Source: UBA1847 sp942492205 (GTDB taxonomy: Bacteria > Pseudomonadota > Gammaproteobacteria > Steroidobacterales > Woeseiaceae). Taken from it: a stretch of 64,000 nt of DNA. Below, piece after piece: positions 56,276 to 64,000 of this stretch. Position numbers and translations under genes: made by a program. The DNA lies in the NCBI GenBank assembly GCA_942492205.1, contig CALODT010000004.1:193465-257464 (forward strand), in the 5' to 3' direction. Position 1 is the stretch's first letter; each line of letters begins with the position of its first letter. Under the pieces are notes generated by a model. The model was not told where the DNA came from. It saw only the letters and a program-made list of their open reading frames with translations, and ran no database searches.

Positions 56276-57190
56276 ATGCGCGGCAGGCCCCGCTTGGCGG
56301 TCCTGTGCGGGCTCCTCATGGTCTTTGGCAGCGCCTGGGCCTGCGAACGCGAAGGGACGGGGCCAAGGCGCCGCAGACCAGCGCGGTGGGCCCCGCCGAC
56401 GTCGAGCCTCGCCCTCGCCACGCTGGCCGCGGGAGATCCTTGCCGCGACGAGGTCCGGGCGGGGCTGGTCAGCGGTGAGCGTACGCCGGAGCTGACGACC
56501 CGCTGCGCGCGCGCGTGGGCCCGGACAGCGGGGCGCCTCTACCGGGCGGAGCGGCCCCGCTTTGGCCTGGTCGACCGTCGCCAGGAGAGCCTCGCGCAGA
56601 TCACCGTCCTCCTCTCGACGACCCGACATTGCCGTCGCTGGATCCTCCGAGATGGCGGCCGAGGGAGCCTGATCCCGGCCGACGCCCGCCGAGAAAAGTG
56701 CTCTATTCGGCGCTTTCGCGGGGCTCTGCCGGTCTACGTGATCGACGCGAAGGGCGCCCGCACGCGGGCTCTAGAGGTCACCGAGGCGAACGATGGCCGC
56801 TATGTGGTGCGCTACGCCGAGGTCGACGCTAGCCCTCCGCCTGCGCGGGCCAGGCGCCGCTGGAGCGGTGGTCCTACGTGGAGCTGGGCGAGACCGGCTG
56901 GGCTGGCCGTGTCGACCTCCGGGAGATCCGCACGGAGCTCGCCGAGCGGCATCGCGGCAGGGTCGAGCGTGGCCGCGGGGTCCCCGCGTTCTTCGTCATT
57001 CGCCATCCGGATCACCGCGACGCGGACGAGTCCGCCTCCTCGCCGAGGAGGCTCGCTTCCTCCGCCAAAGCGAGGACTACCAGGCTGTCCTCGCCGGCGA
57101 GATGACCCCGCAGCGCTTCCTCGACCGCTACCTCGTCTCCCGCTTTCACCGCGCGGTGGAGTCGAGTCCTCGTACCCAGAGTCGAGTCCT
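56276..57190 (+). pseudogene. Exported protein of unknown function, frameshifted
   Basis: A start at ATG 56276 (MRGRPRLAVLCGLLMVFGS) gives a signal peptide ending in SAWACEREG, probably a lipobox. The body runs in one frame to about 56,830, then in a second (VELGETGWAGRVDLREIRTELAERH) and a third (LLAEEARFLRQSEDYQAVLAGEM, TPQRFLDRYLVSRFHRAVES). The joined protein looks natural, with helical, charged segments, but is not recognised. Confidence 0.5.
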
Positions 57191-57339
57191 CACCGCAGTC
57201 TTCGCCCCCGCAGCCTGGTACGTGTCGCCGACGACGAAGCGATTCGCCGGCAAGTGTCCCCAGCTCGCCGATGAGGACCTCGAGAGGCCGACCCCGGACC
57301 GAACGGGAACGAGCCGACCACAGCGAGCGCCCGGCGAGC

Positions 57340-57855
57340 CAGGGGACGAGAGAGGCCGACTGCGCCGCCACCTGACGATCCTCGACCGTGACGTCGACGC
57401 GGTGATGCGGGCGCACCCGGGCTCGGTCGAGTGTCGGCCGGGGTGCAGCGAATGTTGTCATCAGACGTTTCGCGTCTCCGAGCTCGAAGGAGAGATGCTC
57501 CCCGAGGCCTGGCCGCCGCGTCGTCCGGAGGAGCGAGCGGCGATCGTCGAGCGTGCGCGGGCCTACACCGCAGAGGCGCGCGAGCCCTGCCCGGTGCTCA
57601 ACAGCGAGGGCTGTTGTTCGCTCTACGAGCATCGCCCGCGGATCTGTCGCAAGTACGGCGTGCCGCTGTACCCCGACAGGCCGCACGAGCTGCGGACCTG
57701 TCGCTCAACTTTACGGACGGTGTGCCCGGACCTCGACGTCGGCGCGCTTGGTCGAGGCTCAGGCGGAGTGGGCGAGCGATTGGATCCGCCTGCGCGAGGA
57801 GCTGGGGCTGGAGCCGCAGGAGAATCGGACGATCGCTGAGTGGGTGAGGGCGTAG
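57340..57855 (+). pseudogene. YkgJ family cysteine-cluster protein, one frameshift
   Basis: The conserved pattern is clear: CRPGCSECCHQTFRVSELEG, CPVLNSEGCCSLYEHRPRI and CRKYGVPLY, with eight cysteines that probably bind a metal or iron-sulfur cluster (zinc- or iron-chelating UPF0153 domain). Near 57,715 one indel moves the frame to VEAQAEWASDWIRLREELGL, ending at 57855. The start is uncertain (about 57,340-57,403). The molecular role of the family is not established. Confidence 0.7.
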
Positions 57856-57886
57856 GAGGGGGCGTAGGAGGGGGCGTAGGAGGGGT
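57851..57886. repeat. 12-bp tandem repeat, three copies
   Basis: The unit CGTAGGAGGGGG is repeated at 57851, 57863 and 57875, the last copy ending early. The first unit contains the stop of the YkgJ-type gene. Confidence 0.8.
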
Positions 57887-58520
57887 CCGGGGGGCGGGGG
57901 AGAGGGGGTCCCCATTCGCTCAGACAGGTCGGAGAGCGCAGCGACCCCTTCGGGGTCGATGCACTTCCTAGACTCGCGACACGGAACCCCCTGTCCCCCG
58001 CATGCGCGCGGTCCCTCGGTACTGGGGTTGGAGCCGGCGTACGGAGGTTGGGGCTTTGGCGAGGGGGATGGGTTTGCGCAGGGGTGTCTTCGACTTTGCG
58101 GGGGGGGGGTCTTCGACGTTGCGCGGCGGTTAGCGACCTGCCTCTCGATGGCTCTGTCGGAGGCGGTCCTCCGTCGTCGAGCGGTTCTCCTCATCCGTCA
58201 CCGCAGCGATGCTCTGAGCGTGTCGGGTGAGTCGCTCGGTGGGAGCGAGCGCAGAGCAGATCATGGATCCGACTGTGGTGCTCACATTGTCGATGTCGGT
58301 CATGCGGAACGAGGCGATCACATGCCCGCTAAGAAAAAAACGCCACGCCGAGCCGCACCACGCCGCCGACCCTGAGACCCCCGACGCCACAGAACACAGC
58401 AGCGTCCTTCTCTCGCCATCGAACGCCGGCTCTCGCCCTCGTACCGAGGACGCGCCCCGGACCCCCTACGCCCTCCTCCCTCACAGCTCCGCAACGCGAC
58501 TCGCAGGACAACCAAGAAGA
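57887..58520. other. Gene-free GC-rich stretch upstream of the rpoD end
   Basis: This 634-base stretch lies between the convergent YkgJ-type and rpoD genes. It has G-runs (near 57,890 and 58,100) and several open frames without domains or ribosome binding sites. I see nothing in it that I can support as a gene or RNA. Confidence 0.4.
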
Positions 58521-58550
58521 AGACCCGCGCTCCAAAGAACGCGGGCCTCT
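58521..58550 (-). terminator. Probable rpoD terminator
   Basis: A CCCGCG/CGCGGG stem (58524-58529 with 58540-58545) encloses a 10-base loop. On the minus strand it is followed by a pyrimidine-rich TCTTCTTCTT tail. It lies about 30 bases beyond the rpoD stop. Confidence 0.55.
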
Positions 58551-58551
58551 C

Positions 58552-58577
58552 GCTCTAGAGCTCTAGAGCTCTAGAGC

Positions 58578-58579
<2 letters not shown>
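58552..58579. repeat. 8-bp tandem repeat overlapping the rpoD stop
   Basis: The palindrome-rich unit GCTCTAGA is repeated three and a half times (58552, 58560, 58568 and the half unit at 58576). The last half overlaps the stop codon of rpoD. Confidence 0.8.
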
Positions 58580-59804
<1,225 letters not shown>

Positions 59805-60000
59805 AGATTGAGGAATTTATGAGTAAGTTCAAATATTCTAATATGATTTAAAAAATCTAACGAATAAAATACAGAATAATTGTTTAGTTGAGTATCTTAA
59901 GTTTAGTTACATTTGCTTGATTTTAAGTAGTTTTACTTATGAGGCAAAGATAAAATATAAGTATTGAGAGATATCTGAAAAACAGATAAGGAGTGGTGTC
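59805..60000. promoter_or_regulatory. Divergent AT-rich promoter region
   Basis: This AT-rich gap lies between the exported coiled-coil protein (minus) and the glycine-rich protein (plus). A good Shine-Dalgarno AAGGAG lies at about 59,988-59,993. Specific -10 boxes were not assigned. Confidence 0.4.
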
Positions 60001-60387
60001 ATGAAAATTAGACCCCCCAAACCAGGAAGTCCTCAAGATAAAGCATTAAAAGGTGCTATGGCTGCGACAGGTGGAGCCGCTGTAGGTGGCGCACTTGTTG
60101 GAACTGGAACGGCTATTTCCACTATAGGAGCAACAGGCGTTGGTAGTGCTATTACTGGTGCTGGTGGCGCAATGTTGGGTACTATGGGATCAGCCATAAC
60201 TGCAACCAGCAGCATTCCTATAGTCGGCGGTGCAGTTGCTTCGGGGCTTGGAACTGTTGCCACAGGTGCTACGATTGTAGGAACTGTTGCAGGAACTGTT
60301 GCTGTTCCAGTAGCATTAGTTGGAGCAGGAGGGTATGGTATCTATCGAGGTGCAAAATGGTTAAAAAGAAGAATAGAAGAACGATAA
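60001..60387 (+). CDS. Small glycine/alanine-rich membrane protein
   Basis: This 128-residue protein starts at ATG 60001 after a strong ribosome binding site. Most of residues 18-118 is Gly, Ala, Val, Thr and Ile with small-residue spacing such as GGAAVGGALVGTG, typical of glycine-zipper membrane segments. The ends are basic (MKIRPPKPG and KWLKRRIEER). It may insert in membranes as an oligomer; bacteriocin-like or stress-related roles are possible but not shown. No partner gene is evident. Confidence 0.65.
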   Translation: MKIRPPKPGSPQDKALKGAMAATGGAAVGGALVGTGTAISTIGATGVGSAITGAGGAMLGTMGSAITATSSIPIVGGAVASGLGTVATGATIVGTVAGTVAVPVALVGAGGYGIYRGAKWLKRRIEER

Positions 60388-60431
60388 ACTGCCAACACCT
60401 CACTCTAGACTAATTATACGGCTGAGACTTT

Positions 60432-61345
60432 CTACCTTCCAACCATCAATGTAATCTCAGCCGTCAAACTACCATCAGGACTCTGCCCCAACCATTTTTT
60501 TCGGCGGACTGTCCCATCATAAGGACTCTTAACCACACTAAGATTGGCGATCGCATTCTCCACTTCATTTAATTTCCCCTTCACCTGCGCTTCTTGAAAT
60601 TCCCTACCTGCCAACTGTTGTTGATATTCTGCTAACTGTCTCTCATAACTACTTCTTGATGTGTTCATTTGTTCTACTCGTCTAGCAGTTGCTAAAGAAG
60701 CTTGATATTCTTGATAAGCACGAGAATCTTTAGCAGTTTGTAGTTTACCAATCGCTAATTGATAATCTCTAATTGCCTCAGTATGTTTTAACTTTAATTT
60801 GTTTAACTTGACAGTTTCATGGTCAAGAATAATCGGGTCTAAATTCTCAACTTCCTTTAAATAATTAATCTCTTGTTGTTTAACTTCTATGGTCGACTCA
60901 ACAGCAGTAACTCCCGTTTTAGCTTTCTCTACCATTGCCTCTTGTTCAAGATAAAATTAGGCGGCAATGATTTAGTAGCAGGGGCTAAATTAGGAGGCGT
61001 TGGCGGTAACGGTTGATAACTTTGTAACTTTTTAAGAGATAGTTTAAGTTGTGTTTTCTGTGCTTCTAACCGTTGTTTTTCTCTGTCACGACTAGCAATG
61101 ATTTGACCTGCTTTTACTTGGGAACCGTCACTAATCTTTAAGTCTGTTGGTTCAGCTATTTTAACCGTTACTGTTAATCTTCTGGGTTGTGTGGTTTCAT
61201 CAGAGGGTTGTTCCGTAGGGACTTGCGTAACTGTATTCTCATTTATCTTAGCTTGTTGACTATTATTAGGAAGAGAAACATTACCAGCGACACCAATGGT
61301 CACGAGTCCTGCGGTTCCCCATCCTAATAATTGTCCTATGTCCAT
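60432..61345 (-). pseudogene. HlyD-like membrane fusion protein, copy 1, one frameshift
   Basis: The start is at 61345 (MDIGQLLGWGTAGLVTIGV, an N-terminal membrane segment). The lipoyl-like half (VKIAEPTDLKISDGSQVKAGQIIASRDREK) leads into coiled coil. One indel near 60,950 moves the frame from PPNFIL to LEQEAMVEKAKTG, after which the coiled coil and second lipoyl half (VVKSPYDGTVRRKKWLGQSP) run to a stop at 60432. HlyD-type adaptors bridge inner and outer membranes in secretion and efflux. No transporter gene lies beside it. Confidence 0.75.
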
Positions 61346-61403
61346 AATTATTATAAGTTAAAGTCTTTTTCTATTATATTAATAATCCCCCAAAATGGAC
61401 AAT

Positions 61404-61807
61404 TCACAGCCAGTTTTCTACTTTTAAATTAGGGATACGAACAAATTCACGGACATTCTCTGTCACAACAGTTAAATCCTTATTGAGAGCATGGGTAGCA
61501 ATTAATAAATGGAGAGAAATAGTTAACTGTTGTTTCTGGGAGGTAATACGCGATCGCTCTCTTGAACGGTCAGCAATCAGTTGACCCGCCTTTATCCTGT
61601 CCCCTTCCTTCACCTTGAGGTCACTGGGTTCGGCGACGGATACCTTAATGGTCAATCGTCGGGGGGAAGTGGCAGGACTGGTTTGAGTAGTGGGGCTTTG
61701 GGCGAGGGCGGGTTGGGGTGTTGTCTGGGGGATTGGGCTTTGAGGTTGGGGAGGGCGAGTGCTACTGCGGTTAGGGTGGCGAGTCCTAGTGGGAGCAGGT
61801 TATTCAT
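61404..61807 (-). pseudogene. HlyD-like copy 2 fused to the end of a VapC-like PIN domain
   Basis: From the ATG at 61807 (MNNLLPLGLATLTAVALALP) a signal peptide and Pro/Thr/Gln linker run, with one shift in a C-run near 61,725, into VSVAEPSDLKVKEGDRIKAG and RSRERSRITSQKQQLTISL, nearly the same as copy 1. At about 61,515 the HlyD sequence stops and LIATHALNKDLTVVTENVREF follows, ending in VENWL. That tail matches the last strand and helix of VapC/PIN-domain toxins (ATAL...LVTxNxxxF...LxxENW). Neither half can work alone, so it is a recombined remnant. Confidence 0.7.
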
Positions 61808-62113
61808 GGCATAGGCGAGATACTGAGAGGGTTATTTATTCAGTATCGCCTTGTTTGGTGGGATGGGAGAAGTGGCGGGGGGCGATCGCCCTCCCTCAGC
61901 GGATCATTAGCCCTGCCCCTCTTAATTAGGGTCAATTCTTCAAAATTGAGGTAGAATATAGACACACTGATCCTCATATACCGCTCCCTAAGAACTGCGA
62001 TCGCACTCAAACTCCCAACACAGCAGTCACCGGCTAGAACTAATCGCACTCGTTCCATTGCTACTCGCAGGCGAAAAGCGGCGAAAGTAAGACGAGAGAA
62101 AGAGGTTACCAAT
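61808..62113. other. Intergenic stretch with HIP1 sites
   Basis: No gene was recognised. It holds HIP1 palindromes at 61882-61889 and 61997-62004. A ribosome binding site (GAAAGAGG) before the 62114 gene lies at its right end. Confidence 0.45.
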
Positions 62114-62362
62114 ATGTCTAAATTAAGTGATGACCTTAACAAAGAATATGAAGAGTTGAAAAAAACACTCAATCGCAAAGAAATTATCCGTGGCATAAAA
62201 ATACTTTCAGTAATTGCATCAGAATTTACGGCGGTTGCAGCAATATTAATTGCTGCAGTAACTGCTGCAAATACCTTAACAGCAGGCTTAGCAGCACTAA
62301 GCATTCCTATTTCTGTAAGGCTATTAATGCGACTTTACATCGTGGATTGCCGAGTATCTTAG
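62114..62362 (+). CDS. Small membrane protein of unknown function
   Basis: This 82-residue protein starts at ATG 62114, with GAAAGAGG eleven bases upstream. Charged helices occupy residues 1-28, and two hydrophobic helices follow (about 29-50 and 52-66, TAVAAILIAAVTAAN and LTAGLAALSIPI). The C-terminal end (CRVS) may be altered, as the surrounding sequence is rearranged. Not recognised. Confidence 0.5.
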   Translation: MSKLSDDLNKEYEELKKTLNRKEIIRGIKILSVIASEFTAVAAILIAAVTAANTLTAGLAALSIPISVRLLMRLYIVDCRVS

Positions 62363-62445
62363 AACAGTACGAGAAATCTCAACCATGAGGAGCGTATGGC
62401 AGTTAGAGAAAGCTCTAGTATTTTTCCATTTAAGTCCAAGCTTTT

Positions 62446-62572
62446 TCATTTAGTTAAAGCAGTCAGGTAGGCGATTTCTTGCTTCTTGGTTTCTATCTCG
62501 GATTCAACGGAGGCGATCGCCTTCCTTTACCTTCAAGTCACTGGGTTCAGCAACAGATACTTTAATGCTTCC
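62446..62572 (-). pseudogene. HlyD-like copy 3, internal-deletion remnant
   Basis: Read from 62572 down: the piece VSVAEPSDLKVKEGD, as in copy 2, is followed in a shifted frame by AIASVESEIETKKQEIAYL and a stop at 62446, which corresponds to the coiled coil of copy 1 (VTAVESTIEVKQQEINYL). The change falls exactly at a HIP1 palindrome (62513-62520). The middle of the gene is therefore deleted with HIP1 at the joint. Confidence 0.7.
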
Positions 62573-62583
62573 CTAGCATTGGG
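62567..62583 (+). repeat. 17-bp direct repeat, left copy
   Basis: The sequence GCTTCCCTAGCATTGGG occurs here and, identically, at 63713-63729. The two copies bracket three minus-strand genes. Confidence 0.8.
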
Positions 62584-62587
62584 CCAG

Positions 62588-63049
62588 TTAGGGAGCATTT
62601 TCTTCTGAAGCTAATGGAACTGGGAGAGATGGTAAATCAATCCCCTCTACATTCTCTAAACCTAGAAGAAAACAAGCATCTTGAGGGGTAAGTGGAGCCA
62701 ACTCAATTTCTCTAATACTTGTGATTCCCTGTAACAGATTAAGATTAGACTCTAGGACTTGCATAGTGGCAATAAGTTGAAGTATATCAATTTGCCTTTC
62801 GGCATTGCTTTGAATGACTTTTAGATCAGGAACTAGATTTTTAATATCTGGAATACTATTTTGTACTGCTTTGACCTTCCTCATAAAATCATCCCATTTT
62901 TTCTCGATTAAAGCTAAAATTTTTAATCGATCCTCACTTGCTTTGATTGCAATTTCTTGAGTGTTTTTGCTGACATTTGTATTTGGTTGCTTTAAATTAG
63001 TTTGTTGCTGTATTTCTTTTTGTCTATTATTTTCAATCTCTTCAAGCAT
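62588..63049 (-). CDS. Coiled-coil protein of unknown function
   Basis: This 153-residue protein starts at ATG 63049. Residues 1-45 are Gln/Asn/Lys-rich, and helices with heptad character follow (LKILALIEKKWDDFMRKV, DILQLIATMQVLESNLNLL). The C-terminus is acidic and Pro-rich (LPSLPVPLASEENAP). The frame upstream of the start stays open and overlaps the previous gene's end, so the two may once have been one reading frame. Not recognised. Confidence 0.55.
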   Translation of the reverse strand: MLEEIENNRQKEIQQQTNLKQPNTNVSKNTQEIAIKASEDRLKILALIEKKWDDFMRKVKAVQNSIPDIKNLVPDLKVIQSNAERQIDILQLIATMQVLESNLNLLQGITSIREIELAPLTPQDACFLLGLENVEGIDLPSLPVPLASEENAP

Positions 63050-63075
63050 TTCGCTTCTAATTCCTTCTAAATCTG

Positions 63076-63291
63076 TTATCCCTCTAATTCAAAATCTTCA
63101 ATACACTTAATAACAAATCTAGTTAACTCATAAACCAGAATAGAGTTTTTCAGCAAATCCCTAGTATATCTTTCTGGATTCTTTCTTCTTGATACTTGAA
63201 TCTCTTGTTTGATCATCTCATTAATTCTTAGAAATATATCTATGGTAAATTTTAGAGAGTTAAAAGATAAGTTAATTTTTTTGAGAATCAA
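63076..63291 (-). CDS. Short unrecognised protein
   Basis: This 71-residue helical, charged protein (residues such as EMIKQEIQVSRRKNPERYTRD) ends in FELEG at 63076. Its stop lies within an open frame that leads into the 62588-63049 gene one base out of phase, so a single-base frameshift of a longer gene is possible. The start is uncertain; MIKQEIQVSRR could be the true beginning. Confidence 0.4.
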   Translation of the reverse strand: MILKKINLSFNSLKFTIDIFLRINEMIKQEIQVSRRKNPERYTRDLLKNSILVYELTRFVIKCIEDFELEG

Positions 63292-63315
63292 AAGCTTCCT
63301 CAGTTTTATGACGAT

Positions 63316-63621
63316 CTATTTTGCTAAATCTAATTTTTTAAACGCTTCATCAACTGATTTATATTCATTTTCTTCGGCTGCGATAGCTATTCCCATAATC
63401 AATTTTCTCATATTTTCTTGGTTTTGAGCAACAAACTTTTTCACTTTTTTAGGGATAGTGTCACTATTTTCAATACTGCTGCTTAATACCTCACTATTTT
63501 TGAGTTCTATTTGTTCTTGGACTTTGACCATGTAACTAGCTTCACTTTCCAGTTCACGCTCAATTAACTTTTCTCCTTTACTGAGAAAATAATCTCTATC
63601 TTTTCTACGAAAACCAAACAT
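63316..63621 (-). CDS. Short charged protein of unknown function
   Basis: I prefer the ATG at 63621 (MFGFRRKDRDYFLSKGEKL), preceded by AGAGGTAAGTAAA, over an upstream start at 63651. It gives 101 residues, mostly helical and highly charged (ERELESEASYMVKVQEQIEL). It is the first of three minus-strand genes that may form an operon. Not recognised. Confidence 0.5.
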   Translation of the reverse strand: MFGFRRKDRDYFLSKGEKLIERELESEASYMVKVQEQIELKNSEVLSSSIENSDTIPKKVKKFVAQNQENMRKLIMGIAIAAEENEYKSVDEAFKKLDLAK

Positions 63622-63712
63622 TTTACTTACCTCTTTAATTAAGCCACACATTCAGAAACCGCCAATTCAAAAATTTTGTTGGACTCAATCGTTCTGCTTT
63701 GCCGTTTTGACA

Positions 63713-63729
63713 GCTTCCCTAGCATTGGG
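63713..63729 (+). repeat. 17-bp direct repeat, right copy
   Basis: Identical to 62567-62583. Confidence 0.8.
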
Positions 63730-64000
63730 TCTACAGGGCGTTCTCCCTGATAGAGTGCTAACCGAATCCCCTATCCCCAAGCAGGAACTTGAGCTTTAAT
63801 TCGGGTTAGGTAAATTCCAATTCTTATTGCCCCTGCCATTCAAGGTCTAGGCTGAATAATAATCTTAGCCGTTACCGTCCCCACCGCATACTGGTCTTTC
63901 AAGAGGGCGATCGCCTCCTCAATCCCCACAATACTCCAAATTGACCGCCGCCCCCGACAAACTAACCGTCTGATACTGGTCAGGCAAAATCGGCAACTTC
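63730..64000. other. Window end with a possible gene 3' end on the minus strand
   Basis: On the minus strand a frame ending at TGA 63840-63842 reads EEAIALLKDQYAVGTVTAKI and ends IIIQPRP; upstream of about 63,925 it becomes unclear and a neighbouring frame (LPDQYQTVSLSGAAVNLE) takes over. This may be the 3' end of a gene broken by an indel. A HIP1 site lies at 63907-63914. Confidence 0.3.

Noticed and set aside
57847..57892. CRISPR-like array
   Set aside because: The 12-bp units are directly adjacent without spacers, so it is a simple tandem repeat.

Overview
The window does not read as one genome. It looks like three unrelated pieces of DNA joined end to end. Bases 1 to about 39,590 are moderately GC-rich with intact genes, and resemble a free-living gammaproteobacterium, perhaps of the Woeseia/Steroidobacter kind. 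Bases about 39,590 to 59,160 are very GC-rich and resemble a myxobacterium of the Nannocystaceae: Thr/Ser-rich lipoproteins, HutF, a YkgJ-type protein, RpoD. Almost every gene there is interrupted by single-base frameshifts. Bases about 59,160 to 64,000 are AT-rich with eight GCGATCGC (HIP1) palindromes in 4.8 kb, so cyanobacterial. Both joins cut through conserved genes (pilM and rpoD), which points to a chimeric assembly, for example from a non-axenic cyanobacterial culture, rather than gene transfer.

Gammaproteobacterial part. On the minus strand lie an exported protein, two tandem TPR-sulfotransferases and a large TonB-dependent receptor. Then come a methyltransferase, an isoaspartyl peptidase, a truncated BKACE gene, and a Sel1/prolyl-hydroxylase fusion. 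A branched-chain amino acid degradation cluster follows: an Lrp-type regulator facing leucine dehydrogenase and the branched-chain 2-oxoacid dehydrogenase E1 alpha, E1 beta and E2 genes. Next are an FAD-linked oxidase, a dipeptide epimerase, and an NnrS, ACR3 and membrane-protein cluster. From 22.2 kb onward there is one long plus-strand set: a histidine kinase, a receiver protein, a degenerate GGDEF-EAL protein, a STAS-PilB/GspE fusion ATPase, a PilC/GspF protein, four pseudopilins and a giant (about 1,700 residue) pilin-like adhesin. A RAYT transposase with its hairpin repeats and a PilM-like gene follow, and the PilM gene is cut by the first join. I read this as a sensory and signalling module coupled to a type IV pilus/type II-like filament carrying a very large tip adhesin. 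It is the most interesting biological unit in the window.

Myxobacterial part. In order: a bipartite aldehyde dehydrogenase and deoC (minus), a beta-propeller lipoprotein and pyrC (plus), pirin, an unknown gene and queE (minus), asnS (plus, C-terminus missing), a transposase remnant, two unknown or lipoprotein genes, hutF, a lipoprotein with two retropepsin-like domains, two plus-strand genes and the 3' part of rpoD. Because nearly all are frameshifted, including essential ones, sequence error is the likelier cause than gene decay.

Cyanobacterial part. A coiled-coil exported protein (cut by the join), a glycine-rich membrane protein, three decayed copies of one HlyD-like adaptor gene (one fused to the end of a VapC-like PIN domain), and several short unrecognised genes. 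No rRNA, tRNA or CRISPR array was recognised anywhere in the window.
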